From positions 1 through 35,171 of IMG/VR virus record IMGVR_UViG_3300023118_000021: a DNA stretch of 35,171 nucleotides, one strand, 5' to 3'. This document shows, in pieces, positions 29,772 through 35,171 of the stretch. The stretch comes from a virus. The stretch's first letter is position 1. Every line of letters begins with the position of its first letter. The notes under the pieces are model-generated. The model made no database searches. It was not told the origin of the DNA and saw only the letters and a program-made list of their open reading frames with translations. A program made the position numbers and the translations under genes.

Positions 29772-30608
29772 ATGCCATCCGTCAAGCCGTGCATCGAGTG
29801 CGGGAAGCGTCCGAAGGCGCTCCCCCGTCAGCGCTGCACGGTTTGCCAGTTACGCCATGAACCGATAGGCGACCAAGTAGCCGCCGCCCGTCGTCGCCTC
29901 GCAATGGTCCCGCCCGAGCTGCGCGTCAAGCGGTCCAAGTCCATCCTCAAGCTCGCGCCCGAGGGCACCTCGTGGTGCGCCGCGTGTCAGACGTTCCGCG
30001 ATGACGAAGACTTCCGCGCGAACGGAACGATGTGCCGGGCGTGCAGCTCGGCCAAGTCGCACGCCGCGATGATCGAGAAAACGTACGGCCTGACGTCATC
30101 GCAGTACGACCAGCTACTCAAGCTGCAAGGTGGCAAGTGCGCCATCTGCCGGGCACGTCCGAAGTCGAAGCGCCTAGCCGTCGACCATGACCACCAGACC
30201 GGCGCCGTCCTTGGGTTGCTCTGCTCGAATTGCAACCATGACCTCAAGGGGTCGGCATGGGATTCGCTCGCGATGGCCACGGCACTCTGGCACTACATGA
30301 ACACGCCGCCGGCAACCGGGGCGTGGATACCTCCCGAGAATGCGCCACAACTCGAAGCCGTGGGAAGCTCTCAGCGCCCGTCTAAGCCATCGAACCCCGC
30401 GCCCGAGGGATTGGTCGTAAACGCGACGAGCGCAAGCGCACGGGGCGGGAAGGCCGGAAAGAAGGGCAAGTCTGTCGAAGCGGTGTTCACTCCCGCCGAT
30501 ACGGCGGCCGGCATCCTGGCGGGACTCGCACTAGAGCCCCCCGTCGCTCATGCGCTCTGGGGGGCTCTAGACCGTCACCTACGCCGGGTCGACCCGGCGC
30601 CGTTCTAG
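29772..30608 (+). CDS. Recombination endonuclease VII
   Basis: A 278-aa protein. N-terminal zinc ligands 'CIECGKRPKALPRQRCTVC' and 'CAACQTFRDDEDF' precede the endonuclease VII core: 'YGLTSSQYDQLLKLQGGKCA', 'KRLAVDHDHQTGAVLGLLCS' and 'NCNHDLKGSAWDS', with the catalytic His/Asp and Cys pairs present. It cleaves branched DNA, resolving replication or recombination intermediates before packaging. The last ~80 residues are outside the family core and are encoded by sequence containing two strong palindromes. The stop TAG shares CTAG with the stop of the convergent late gene. Confidence 0.88.
   Translation: MPSVKPCIECGKRPKALPRQRCTVCQLRHEPIGDQVAAARRRLAMVPPELRVKRSKSILKLAPEGTSWCAACQTFRDDEDFRANGTMCRACSSAKSHAAMIEKTYGLTSSQYDQLLKLQGGKCAICRARPKSKRLAVDHDHQTGAVLGLLCSNCNHDLKGSAWDSLAMATALWHYMNTPPATGAWIPPENAPQLEAVGSSQRPSKPSNPAPEGLVVNATSASARGGKAGKKGKSVEAVFTPADTAAGILAGLALEPPVAHALWGALDRHLRRVDPAPF
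30531..30570. terminator. Bidirectional hairpin in 3' end of endonuclease VII gene
   Basis: Perfect 12-bp arms CTAGAGCCCCCC and GGGGGGCTCTAG with a 16-base loop, inside the coding sequence 38-77 bases before its stop. It lies at the convergence of early and late transcription, symmetrical on both strands, and probably blocks read-through into the opposing genes. Confidence 0.65.
30582..30599. repeat. 18-bp perfect palindrome
   Basis: CGCCGGGTCGACCCGGCG reads the same on both strands and lies 12 bases beyond the hairpin at the operon convergence, still inside the endonuclease gene. It could add to termination as an RNA stem or be a protein site. Confidence 0.6.
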
Positions 30609-30922
30609 TACGGCTCGACGTCAGACGGGCGACCGAGCACGCCGGGCGCCTGGCCCTCAACCTGGCCGAGCTGCGCGGCGGGGATGGCGTTGCTCACCCG
30701 GTATACCGCGGCGAACGCGGCGATGCCGAGGCCGACGACGATGCCGGCCGACGCCCAGACCTCGCCCTGGTCGACCTTGCCGTCGGCGAGCACCAGGGGA
30801 ACCTGACCGGCGAGACCGGTAAGGATGGCCGCGCCGCCGGCGACGAACGCCTTGCGCGCGGTGGCAAAGAACGAGGTGCGCTCGGGCACCTCGGCGTCAT
30901 GCTTTGCGGGGGTGTTGCTCAT
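30605..30922 (-). CDS. Short holin-like product from internal start
   Basis: ATG 30922 in the frame of the longer gene, seven bases after AGAAAGGA, would give 105 aa ('MSNTPAKHDAEVPERTSFFA' onward) with two hydrophobic segments. Many actinophages encode a stand-alone protein of this style at the end of the lysis block. Dual-start holins regulate each other by such long and short forms; here the difference is an entire three-helix domain. Confidence 0.55.
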   Translation of the reverse strand: MSNTPAKHDAEVPERTSFFATARKAFVAGGAAILTGLAGQVPLVLADGKVDQGEVWASAGIVVGLGIAAFAAVYRVSNAIPAAQLGQVEGQAPGVLGRPSDVEPY

Positions 30923-31249
30923 GGTTGCGTCCTTTCTGGCAAGAGCGCGGGCGGGTGCCCGTCGCTCGATGATGACAATGGCGGCCATGGCGGTAAAGGC
31001 CAGGAAGAGTAGCGAGTAGAGACAGACCGCCCACCACTCGAAACCAGGGTACTCGCCCCAGAATCGACGGGTGAGGATGTAGACGAAGATGGCGATAAGG
31101 CTGGCCCACTGGGCAAAGATCGTGCGGCCGAGCCACGAGTCGTACCAGGGCGAGCCGAATCCGTAAACCGCGGTGGCGACGAGCAGGGGCAGGACCGCGG
31201 CGAGCGCGATGTATCCTGCGATTTCGTTGATGGCCTCGGCTGCACTCAT
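30605..31249 (-). CDS. Holin-like membrane protein, in-frame fusion with internal start
   Basis: A 214-aa protein. Residues ~1-95 hold three membrane helices ('YIALAAVLPLLVATAVYGFG', 'WASLIAIFVYILT', 'LYSLLFLAFTAMAAIVIIER'). Residues ~110-214 are a second unit with hydrophobic helices 'AFVAGGAAILTGLAGQVPLV' and 'AGIVVGLGIAAFAAVYR', typical of small actinophage holin-like proteins that are usually separate genes. At residue 110 an ATG (30922) has an excellent ribosome site, AGAAAGGA. So both a long and a 105-aa short product are likely. Last gene of the late region, expected to control lysis timing. Confidence 0.72.
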   Translation of the reverse strand: MSAAEAINEIAGYIALAAVLPLLVATAVYGFGSPWYDSWLGRTIFAQWASLIAIFVYILTRRFWGEYPGFEWWAVCLYSLLFLAFTAMAAIVIIERRAPARALARKDATMSNTPAKHDAEVPERTSFFATARKAFVAGGAAILTGLAGQVPLVLADGKVDQGEVWASAGIVVGLGIAAFAAVYRVSNAIPAAQLGQVEGQAPGVLGRPSDVEPY

Positions 31250-31452
31250 GGCGTGTATCCCCCTTGGATGATGGCGCGGAACTTGTCGGCGAAGTGGTTG
31301 ACCTCGCGAGTCTCTTTCACCTGAGCTAACGAGCGTTGCGTTCGCGAGATGAGACTATCGGCTCGTTGGCTCGAGGACCGGGCGCGGGCGACGGCCTTGC
31401 GCGCTTCGTCGAGTCCGCTGGTGTTCTCGTCGGGGAGTGAGTTCGGGGTCAT
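31246..31452 (-). CDS. Small coiled-coil protein of lysis block
   Basis: A 68-aa helical protein, ATG 31452 and TGA 31246 both in four-base overlaps with neighbours. 'LDEARKAVARARSSSQRADS' and 'VNHFADKFRAIIQGGY' fit a small actinophage family of unknown function found between membrane genes (DUF7620-like, by recollection of the 'NHFA..' end). It has no membrane segment. Perhaps a partner of the adjacent membrane proteins. Confidence 0.65.
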   Translation of the reverse strand: MTPNSLPDENTSGLDEARKAVARARSSSQRADSLISRTQRSLAQVKETREVNHFADKFRAIIQGGYTP

Positions 31453-31913
31453 GGCGTAACGCCTTTCGCTGCCTCATTGAATGAGCCGAGCAGATGGTTG
31501 GTCAGTTCCGCCAGCTCGACCACCTGGGCAAGCTGGTCGGTGACCTTGTCGGCGCGGGCGCGCTCGGTCTGGGTCGCCTCTTTGTAACCGTTCCGTGATT
31601 CTTTCAGCTCAGCGTACGCGCGATCTTTCTCGGCGGCGAGGTCTTCGTAGTGCCTGGTCAGCTCGATGCGGGCCTGGTCGTTCGCCCGGGTGAGCTCGGC
31701 GATGGCGAGTTTGTGGGCATCGGTGATGTCGGTGACGCGGCGAAGGTGCTGGCCCTTGGTCATTAGTCGGTCGCTCAGGATGGCGACGACAAACGCGCCG
31801 ACGCCAACGGCATTGAGGACTGCGCCGGCGGGGAGCGAGTCGCCGAGGTAAGTCCACACGTCGAACGGCGCGGCGGCCGCGAGGATGGAATCGGCGATGG
31901 CTGGGAGTGACAT
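31449..31913 (-). CDS. Membrane protein with C-terminal coiled coil
   Basis: A 154-aa protein. One N-terminal membrane helix ('LNAVGVGAFVVAILSDRLMT') is followed by a long charged coiled coil (~50-150). Proteins of this plan sit between tail-fibre and lysis genes in many actinophages and are considered lysis accessories. ATG 31913 shares a base with the previous TAA. Could assist holin action or span the wall; not determined. Confidence 0.65.
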   Translation of the reverse strand: MSLPAIADSILAAAAPFDVWTYLGDSLPAGAVLNAVGVGAFVVAILSDRLMTKGQHLRRVTDITDAHKLAIAELTRANDQARIELTRHYEDLAAEKDRAYAELKESRNGYKEATQTERARADKVTDQLAQVVELAELTNHLLGSFNEAAKGVTP

Positions 31914-32329
31914 TAGGTGCGTCCTATTCGGCCAAGGTTGTCGACCCAGAGGGCTTGGCGGGTGGCGCCGATGACCGTCGAGAATGCGGCCGGCGAGACG
32001 AAGAGGGCGTTGGTCGTAATATTCCCGTCGACACCGAGCGTGCCGTCGACGTGCTCGTTGCCGTTCACCTCGAGCGCGCCGTTGACCGTGAACGCACCGG
32101 GGGACGATGCGCGCATCGCGTCGATCTGCGCTTTGTTGTAGGTGCCGTTGGCGATGTAGTCGTCGAGCTGCGTTTGGATGTTGTCGATCAGGGCTTGCAG
32201 CTTCGAGACCGACTGGTAGGCGGCGGTGCCGCTCGGGGCGGTGAGCCGGTCGATCTGGTCTTGGAGATGCCGAATCTCACGGGCGATCTTTGCCAGGTCG
32301 TCGACGGGCGTGCGCGGGTCGTTTCTCAT
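31913..32329 (-). CDS. Short fibre-like tail protein
   Basis: A 138-aa protein with an N-terminal coiled coil ('LAKIAREIRHLQDQIDRLTA') and a C-terminal array of Gly/Asn/Val short strands, 'VNGALEVNGNEHVDGTLGVD', the kind of trimeric beta-helix stalk found in tail fibres. It lacks a large receptor domain. Overlaps the hub gene (ATGA). Probably trimerises at the tail tip or serves as fibre stalk. Confidence 0.65.
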   Translation of the reverse strand: MRNDPRTPVDDLAKIAREIRHLQDQIDRLTAPSGTAAYQSVSKLQALIDNIQTQLDDYIANGTYNKAQIDAMRASSPGAFTVNGALEVNGNEHVDGTLGVDGNITTNALFVSPAAFSTVIGATRQALWVDNLGRIGRT

Positions 32330-33480
32330 GCGAGCGCCGCCGCGAAGGTCAGGTCGTACGCGTTGTCCTGCAAGTCACCCTGAATGGATGCGATACGGCG
32401 CACGAAGTCGCCGGGGGGTAGCACGCCCTCGCGCTTGTCGACGGTGATTGTCACGAGGTCGCCGAGCCAGTAGTCGCCGAGTTGCGGCGCCTTCTTCTCG
32501 TGCGCGCGAACGCTCATCGACCAGAACGAGGCGGCGTTGCTCGCGAGCTTCACGTCGCCGTTCGCGTACGACTGCGCGGTCGTTTGCGTCGTCACGTCCG
32601 AATGGCCGCCATCGACCATGCCGAGCAACGGGAAGCCGTCGGCGAGTAGCGCGGCGGACTCTGCCCGCGCAATGACGACCTTGTCGCCCGAGGCGCCACC
32701 CGATAGCCACGCTTCAGTTGCGACGTCGGTTGCATCCTCGCCGACCTTGAGGTCGAACGCCGCCCCCCCCAGTGGCGCGCCGTACGTCCACTTCGTGTTC
32801 GTGGCATCCGTCGAGCCGAGTCGAGGAACCGTCGCCGAGCCGTGCTGAAACTCCCAGTAGATGCCAAGGCCGTCGAGCGAGCGACGTGGGCGGAAGGCGA
32901 AGTCGGGCCCGTTTTCGAGGTTCGACAAGTCCTCGATCATCTTGCCAACCATCTTGAGGTCAATCGCGGCGACGGGCTTAACGCGCGTGCCGACCTCATC
33001 GGCGGGGAATTGCATCGGCACGGCGCCGTTCGGCCAGAGCTGCGCGAGCTGTATCCACTTCTTCGCCATCGTGCCGTAACTGAACCCAGTGACGTTCACG
33101 TCGAGCGAAGCGTCAGGGTCGCCCGTGGTGAGGTTGACGAGCGGTGCCGTGCGCGCGGTGACCGGAAGCAAGAGGCGGCGATTCCAATACGACCACAGCC
33201 CCCCCGCGGTCAAGCTGATCGCCCCCGCCTTCGTGTCATACTTCCGTTTCCATATCGGCCCCGCCGCGACCGGCATGCCGTCGATCTCGGCGAGCAGACC
33301 ACTACGCGCGAGAGGGGTGTTCGCCCATACCTGCAAGCGACGAACGTTCGGGTCTCGTGCCGGAATCGTGCAAGTGATCGACTCGTCGGCGTTCGTGGTG
33401 ACCGTCCATGAGCCCTCAGTTGCGGGCAGCGGGACGATGTTGCGACCGCTGAGCATATCGAACGACGAGAGTGCGAGCAT
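32326..33480 (-). CDS. Tail hub protein, gp37-like (ReqiPepy6 family)
   Basis: A 384-aa protein three bases after the previous tail gene. 'LPATEGSWTVTTNADESITC' then 'GLLAEIDGMPVAAGPIWKRK' and 'GGLWSYWNRRLLLP' match the N-terminal domain of siphovirus ReqiPepy6 gp37-like proteins, related in role to the tail-associated hub of lactococcal phages. The end 'LGDLVTITVDKREGVLPPGD' is also typical of this family. It would close the tail tube and may organise the receptor-binding proteins. Confidence 0.8.
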   Translation of the reverse strand: MLALSSFDMLSGRNIVPLPATEGSWTVTTNADESITCTIPARDPNVRRLQVWANTPLARSGLLAEIDGMPVAAGPIWKRKYDTKAGAISLTAGGLWSYWNRRLLLPVTARTAPLVNLTTGDPDASLDVNVTGFSYGTMAKKWIQLAQLWPNGAVPMQFPADEVGTRVKPVAAIDLKMVGKMIEDLSNLENGPDFAFRPRRSLDGLGIYWEFQHGSATVPRLGSTDATNTKWTYGAPLGGAAFDLKVGEDATDVATEAWLSGGASGDKVVIARAESAALLADGFPLLGMVDGGHSDVTTQTTAQSYANGDVKLASNAASFWSMSVRAHEKKAPQLGDYWLGDLVTITVDKREGVLPPGDFVRRIASIQGDLQDNAYDLTFAAALA

Positions 33481-33482
33481 GA

Positions 33483-34577
33483 CTAGACCGGGTACTCGGC
33501 GCTGATATGGACTTCGTCGCTAGAGGCGGCAGTGAACGGCGAGCCACCCGAAACGAGCCCCATCGGCCCCATGCCATAGTTGCACCGAAGGCCCGACGAC
33601 GTGTTGTAGACCGGCCCCATGAACCGGCCATTAGCCCCTGCGCTCGAGTCGATGTAGGTGGCGAAGCCGACGGGGGTGACGCTCGAGGAAAGCCAGGTCG
33701 CGACAGCGAACGGCGGCACGAGCTGCAAGTCAGGGAGCACAACGGTGCCGGTGCCGAACCGGAGTCCAACACGAACCTGCTGATTGCCGTTGACGAAACG
33801 ACATTTGGCGTAGAGGATGACGCCGCCCGTGCCGAGTGTCGGCGCCGTTACCCATGCCGGCGTGAAGTCGACCCATCCCGACGACTCGGGAACGAGAGTC
33901 GCCGTCGGAGGGAAGGCCATGCGATACATGGTTTTCGTGTCCATCTGGTAGAGCGTTTCACCGCCCGCGAGGGTTGCACCGACCGCCGTGCGCTCGGTGT
34001 CGTTGCGGCAGAAGACGGGACCGCCGAGCACGTTGGCGTAGGGGAATGTCTGCGTAATCGTCGACTGGGCTATTGACGTCGCTGTCGAAGGGGTCGACAC
34101 TTGAGCGATCTCTACGGCGCCGGCGGGCAGCGGCTGAATAGCGGGCGTGCCGTCGGTCTTGCCGTAAACGGGGACCGCTCGAGCGACGCCACCCGGCCCG
34201 TCTGACCCGCTGGTCGCCTCGCCCTGACCGGGGTCGGTGGCGCGAATCCATAGACGGTCGACGCGCGTGCCGGATGCTGGGGCGGGCGTGATCGTCCATG
34301 CCGTGCCGGCGGCGTCGTTGCTGATGTGCGCCGACCCGTATGCCTGGGTAAACGGTGCGGCGCCGCGCTTGATGTTGGCGACGAAGGGGTTGGCACCGAC
34401 GTTCCATCCGCCGTTCGGGTAGGCGATACCGGCAACGCCAGCGGCGGCGGCGGCGGGGTTAACGTTGATCGGGTCGGGGAAGATGCCCTCTCGAGGGAAG
34501 ACCGCCGACTCTTGCTTGCGAAGGTCGACGGCATTCGGGTATGCCTGGTCGATAGGGAACGGACGAGTGAGAGCCAT
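33483..34577 (-). CDS. Minor tail / receptor-binding-type protein
   Basis: A 364-aa protein. The N-terminal half is loose and Gly/Pro/Ala-rich; the C-terminal half contains 'GWVDFTPAWVTAPTLGTGGV' and 'YAKCRFVNGNQQVRVGLRFG', a beta-sandwich head module common in actinophage receptor-binding proteins, ending in 'SSDEVHISAEYPV'. It lies between the distal tail protein and the hub, an unusual but known order. ATG 34577 is preceded by AGGA at good distance (also readable as -10 TAGGAT with six bases). Likely contacts the host surface. Confidence 0.72.
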   Translation of the reverse strand: MALTRPFPIDQAYPNAVDLRKQESAVFPREGIFPDPINVNPAAAAAGVAGIAYPNGGWNVGANPFVANIKRGAAPFTQAYGSAHISNDAAGTAWTITPAPASGTRVDRLWIRATDPGQGEATSGSDGPGGVARAVPVYGKTDGTPAIQPLPAGAVEIAQVSTPSTATSIAQSTITQTFPYANVLGGPVFCRNDTERTAVGATLAGGETLYQMDTKTMYRMAFPPTATLVPESSGWVDFTPAWVTAPTLGTGGVILYAKCRFVNGNQQVRVGLRFGTGTVVLPDLQLVPPFAVATWLSSSVTPVGFATYIDSSAGANGRFMGPVYNTSSGLRCNYGMGPMGLVSGGSPFTAASSDEVHISAEYPV

Positions 34578-34594
34578 GAGCGAATCCTAGCCTT

Positions 34595-35144
34595 TCAGTA
34601 GAAGGCGGGCGCGGTGTCGATGTCGACGCGCGGCGTGCCAGTGACGGGCCCGAGGGCAATGAATTGAATGGTTCGCACGCCCTTGGCGGGCACCGTCCAC
34701 CATTCGGGGGAGGGAAGGAATCGACCCGCCGGTGCGGTCCCGTTGATAAAGGCGGTCATGCTGGCGGTGTCGAGCACGATGGTCGTACCCGAGGTGACCG
34801 GACCGAGGTAGGTGAGCCGTTCGCCCGTGTCGACATTGACAAGCGCGAAACCGTCAAGCATCTGCCCGCCGCTCACGGTGTAGATGGACACGGTTTCAGT
34901 GTTGCCTGAGTTGGTCACCAGGACGCGACCGTCGACCGGCAGCGCGCCGAAGTCGAGCGGATAGACGAGAGGGAAAGGCAGCCCTCCACCGGGCACGGCG
35001 AGGGTCGTCCCTACGCGAGCCGTGGCGCCGTACCTCTTCGGGTCGGCAGCCTCGGCGTCGAAGGTGTACTTGAATTGCTGGTGAATCGTCCACGGGAACT
35101 TGATCGACTTGACGGCGATCTGGCGACTGGTCGCTCGAAGGTCG
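34595..35144 (-). CDS. Distal tail (Dit-like) protein, C-terminal part
   Basis: Continuation of the gene entering from base 442. In this frame the codons run without a stop through 35144-35010 and end at TGA 34595-34597. The C-terminal ~140 residues contain short beta-strand-like segments ('VLVTNSGNTETVSIYTVSGG') and a conserved-looking 'SPEWWTVPAKGVRTIQF', typical of the C-terminal jelly-roll domain of distal tail proteins. A GTG at 34996 could be mistaken for a start, but the upstream frame is open and matches the other end of the window. Seventeen bases separate it from the next tail gene. Confidence 0.7.
35011..35144. repeat. Direct terminal repeat, right copy
   Basis: Second copy of bases 1-134. 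Identity stops at 35144, where the sequence switches to an inverted copy of upstream bases. It should be collapsed with the left copy when the genome is closed. Confidence 0.93.
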
Positions 35145-35171
35145 CCAGATCGCCGTCAAGTCGATCAAGTT
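35097..35171. repeat. Fold-back inverted repeat at window end
   Basis: Bases 35097-35127 are followed after a 13-base spacer (35128-35140) by their perfect 31-base reverse complement at 35141-35171, where the window ends. The left copy of the terminal repeat shows normal sequence after base 134, so the inverted part is not in the internal version. A template-switch or amplification chimera at a contig end is the simplest explanation; a true hairpin end is less likely because the coding frame continues smoothly in the other copy. Confidence 0.9.

Noticed and set aside
1-35171. Integrase, attachment site, tRNA genes
   Set aside because: No integrase or recombinase motifs, no tRNA cloverleaf and no att-like duplication were seen on reading, so a lysogenic lifestyle by integration is not supported.

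Overview
The window is one essentially complete genome of a small, high-GC tailed phage with a long non-contractile tail (siphovirus), most likely infecting an actinobacterium. Pointers to the host are the GC-rich codon use, start codons placed 6-7 bases after TANNNT -10 boxes (leaderless mRNAs), an LAxTG-type cell-wall sorting signal and the style of the tail, portal and capsid genes. Bases 1-134 recur at 35011-35144 with one synonymous difference, and a tail gene cut by both window ends is restored in frame when they are joined. The genome is therefore circular or circularly permuted, about 35,010 bp; the last 27 bases (35145-35171) are an inverted fold-back, probably an artefact.

Layout. 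The left half (1-16675) and the right end (30605-35144) form one leftward late region. In transcription order it holds a gene of unknown function, a GIY-YIG nuclease, small terminase, a tiny Cys/His protein, large terminase, three small accessory genes including a membrane-anchored coiled-coil protein, portal, MuF-like head protein, an M15-peptidase endolysin, scaffold, major capsid protein, a protein with a Lys/Ala/Pro repeat tail, head-tail connectors, tail terminator, major tail protein, tail assembly chaperones joined by a -1 frameshift on GGGAAAA, tape measure, distal tail protein, receptor-binding-type tail protein, tail hub, a short fibre-like protein and four membrane/lysis-type genes. 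The middle (16950-30608) is read rightward and carries early genes: many small unknown proteins, a PrimPol-SF3 helicase replication protein, a RecB/Cas4-like nuclease, a possible ssDNA-binding protein and endonuclease VII. No DNA polymerase, integrase, tRNA or CRISPR array was seen.

Regulation is the most distinctive part. An 18-bp dyad (CTAGT, 8 bases, ACTAG) sits in the -35/-10 spacer of at least six promoters spread over both strands, with a half-site in a seventh. Two copies flank a leftward two-gene operon encoding a ribbon-helix-helix DNA-binding protein, the obvious candidate regulator. The proposed regulon includes a secreted, sortase-anchored surface protein (22314-23477), a membrane-anchored coiled-coil protein inside the late region (12442-13026), the first gene of the late region and two early operons. 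A 155-base intergenic segment (27951-28105) between the nuclease and the putative ssDNA-binding gene is packed with hairpins that could form a kissing-loop structure and may be an undescribed RNA element.
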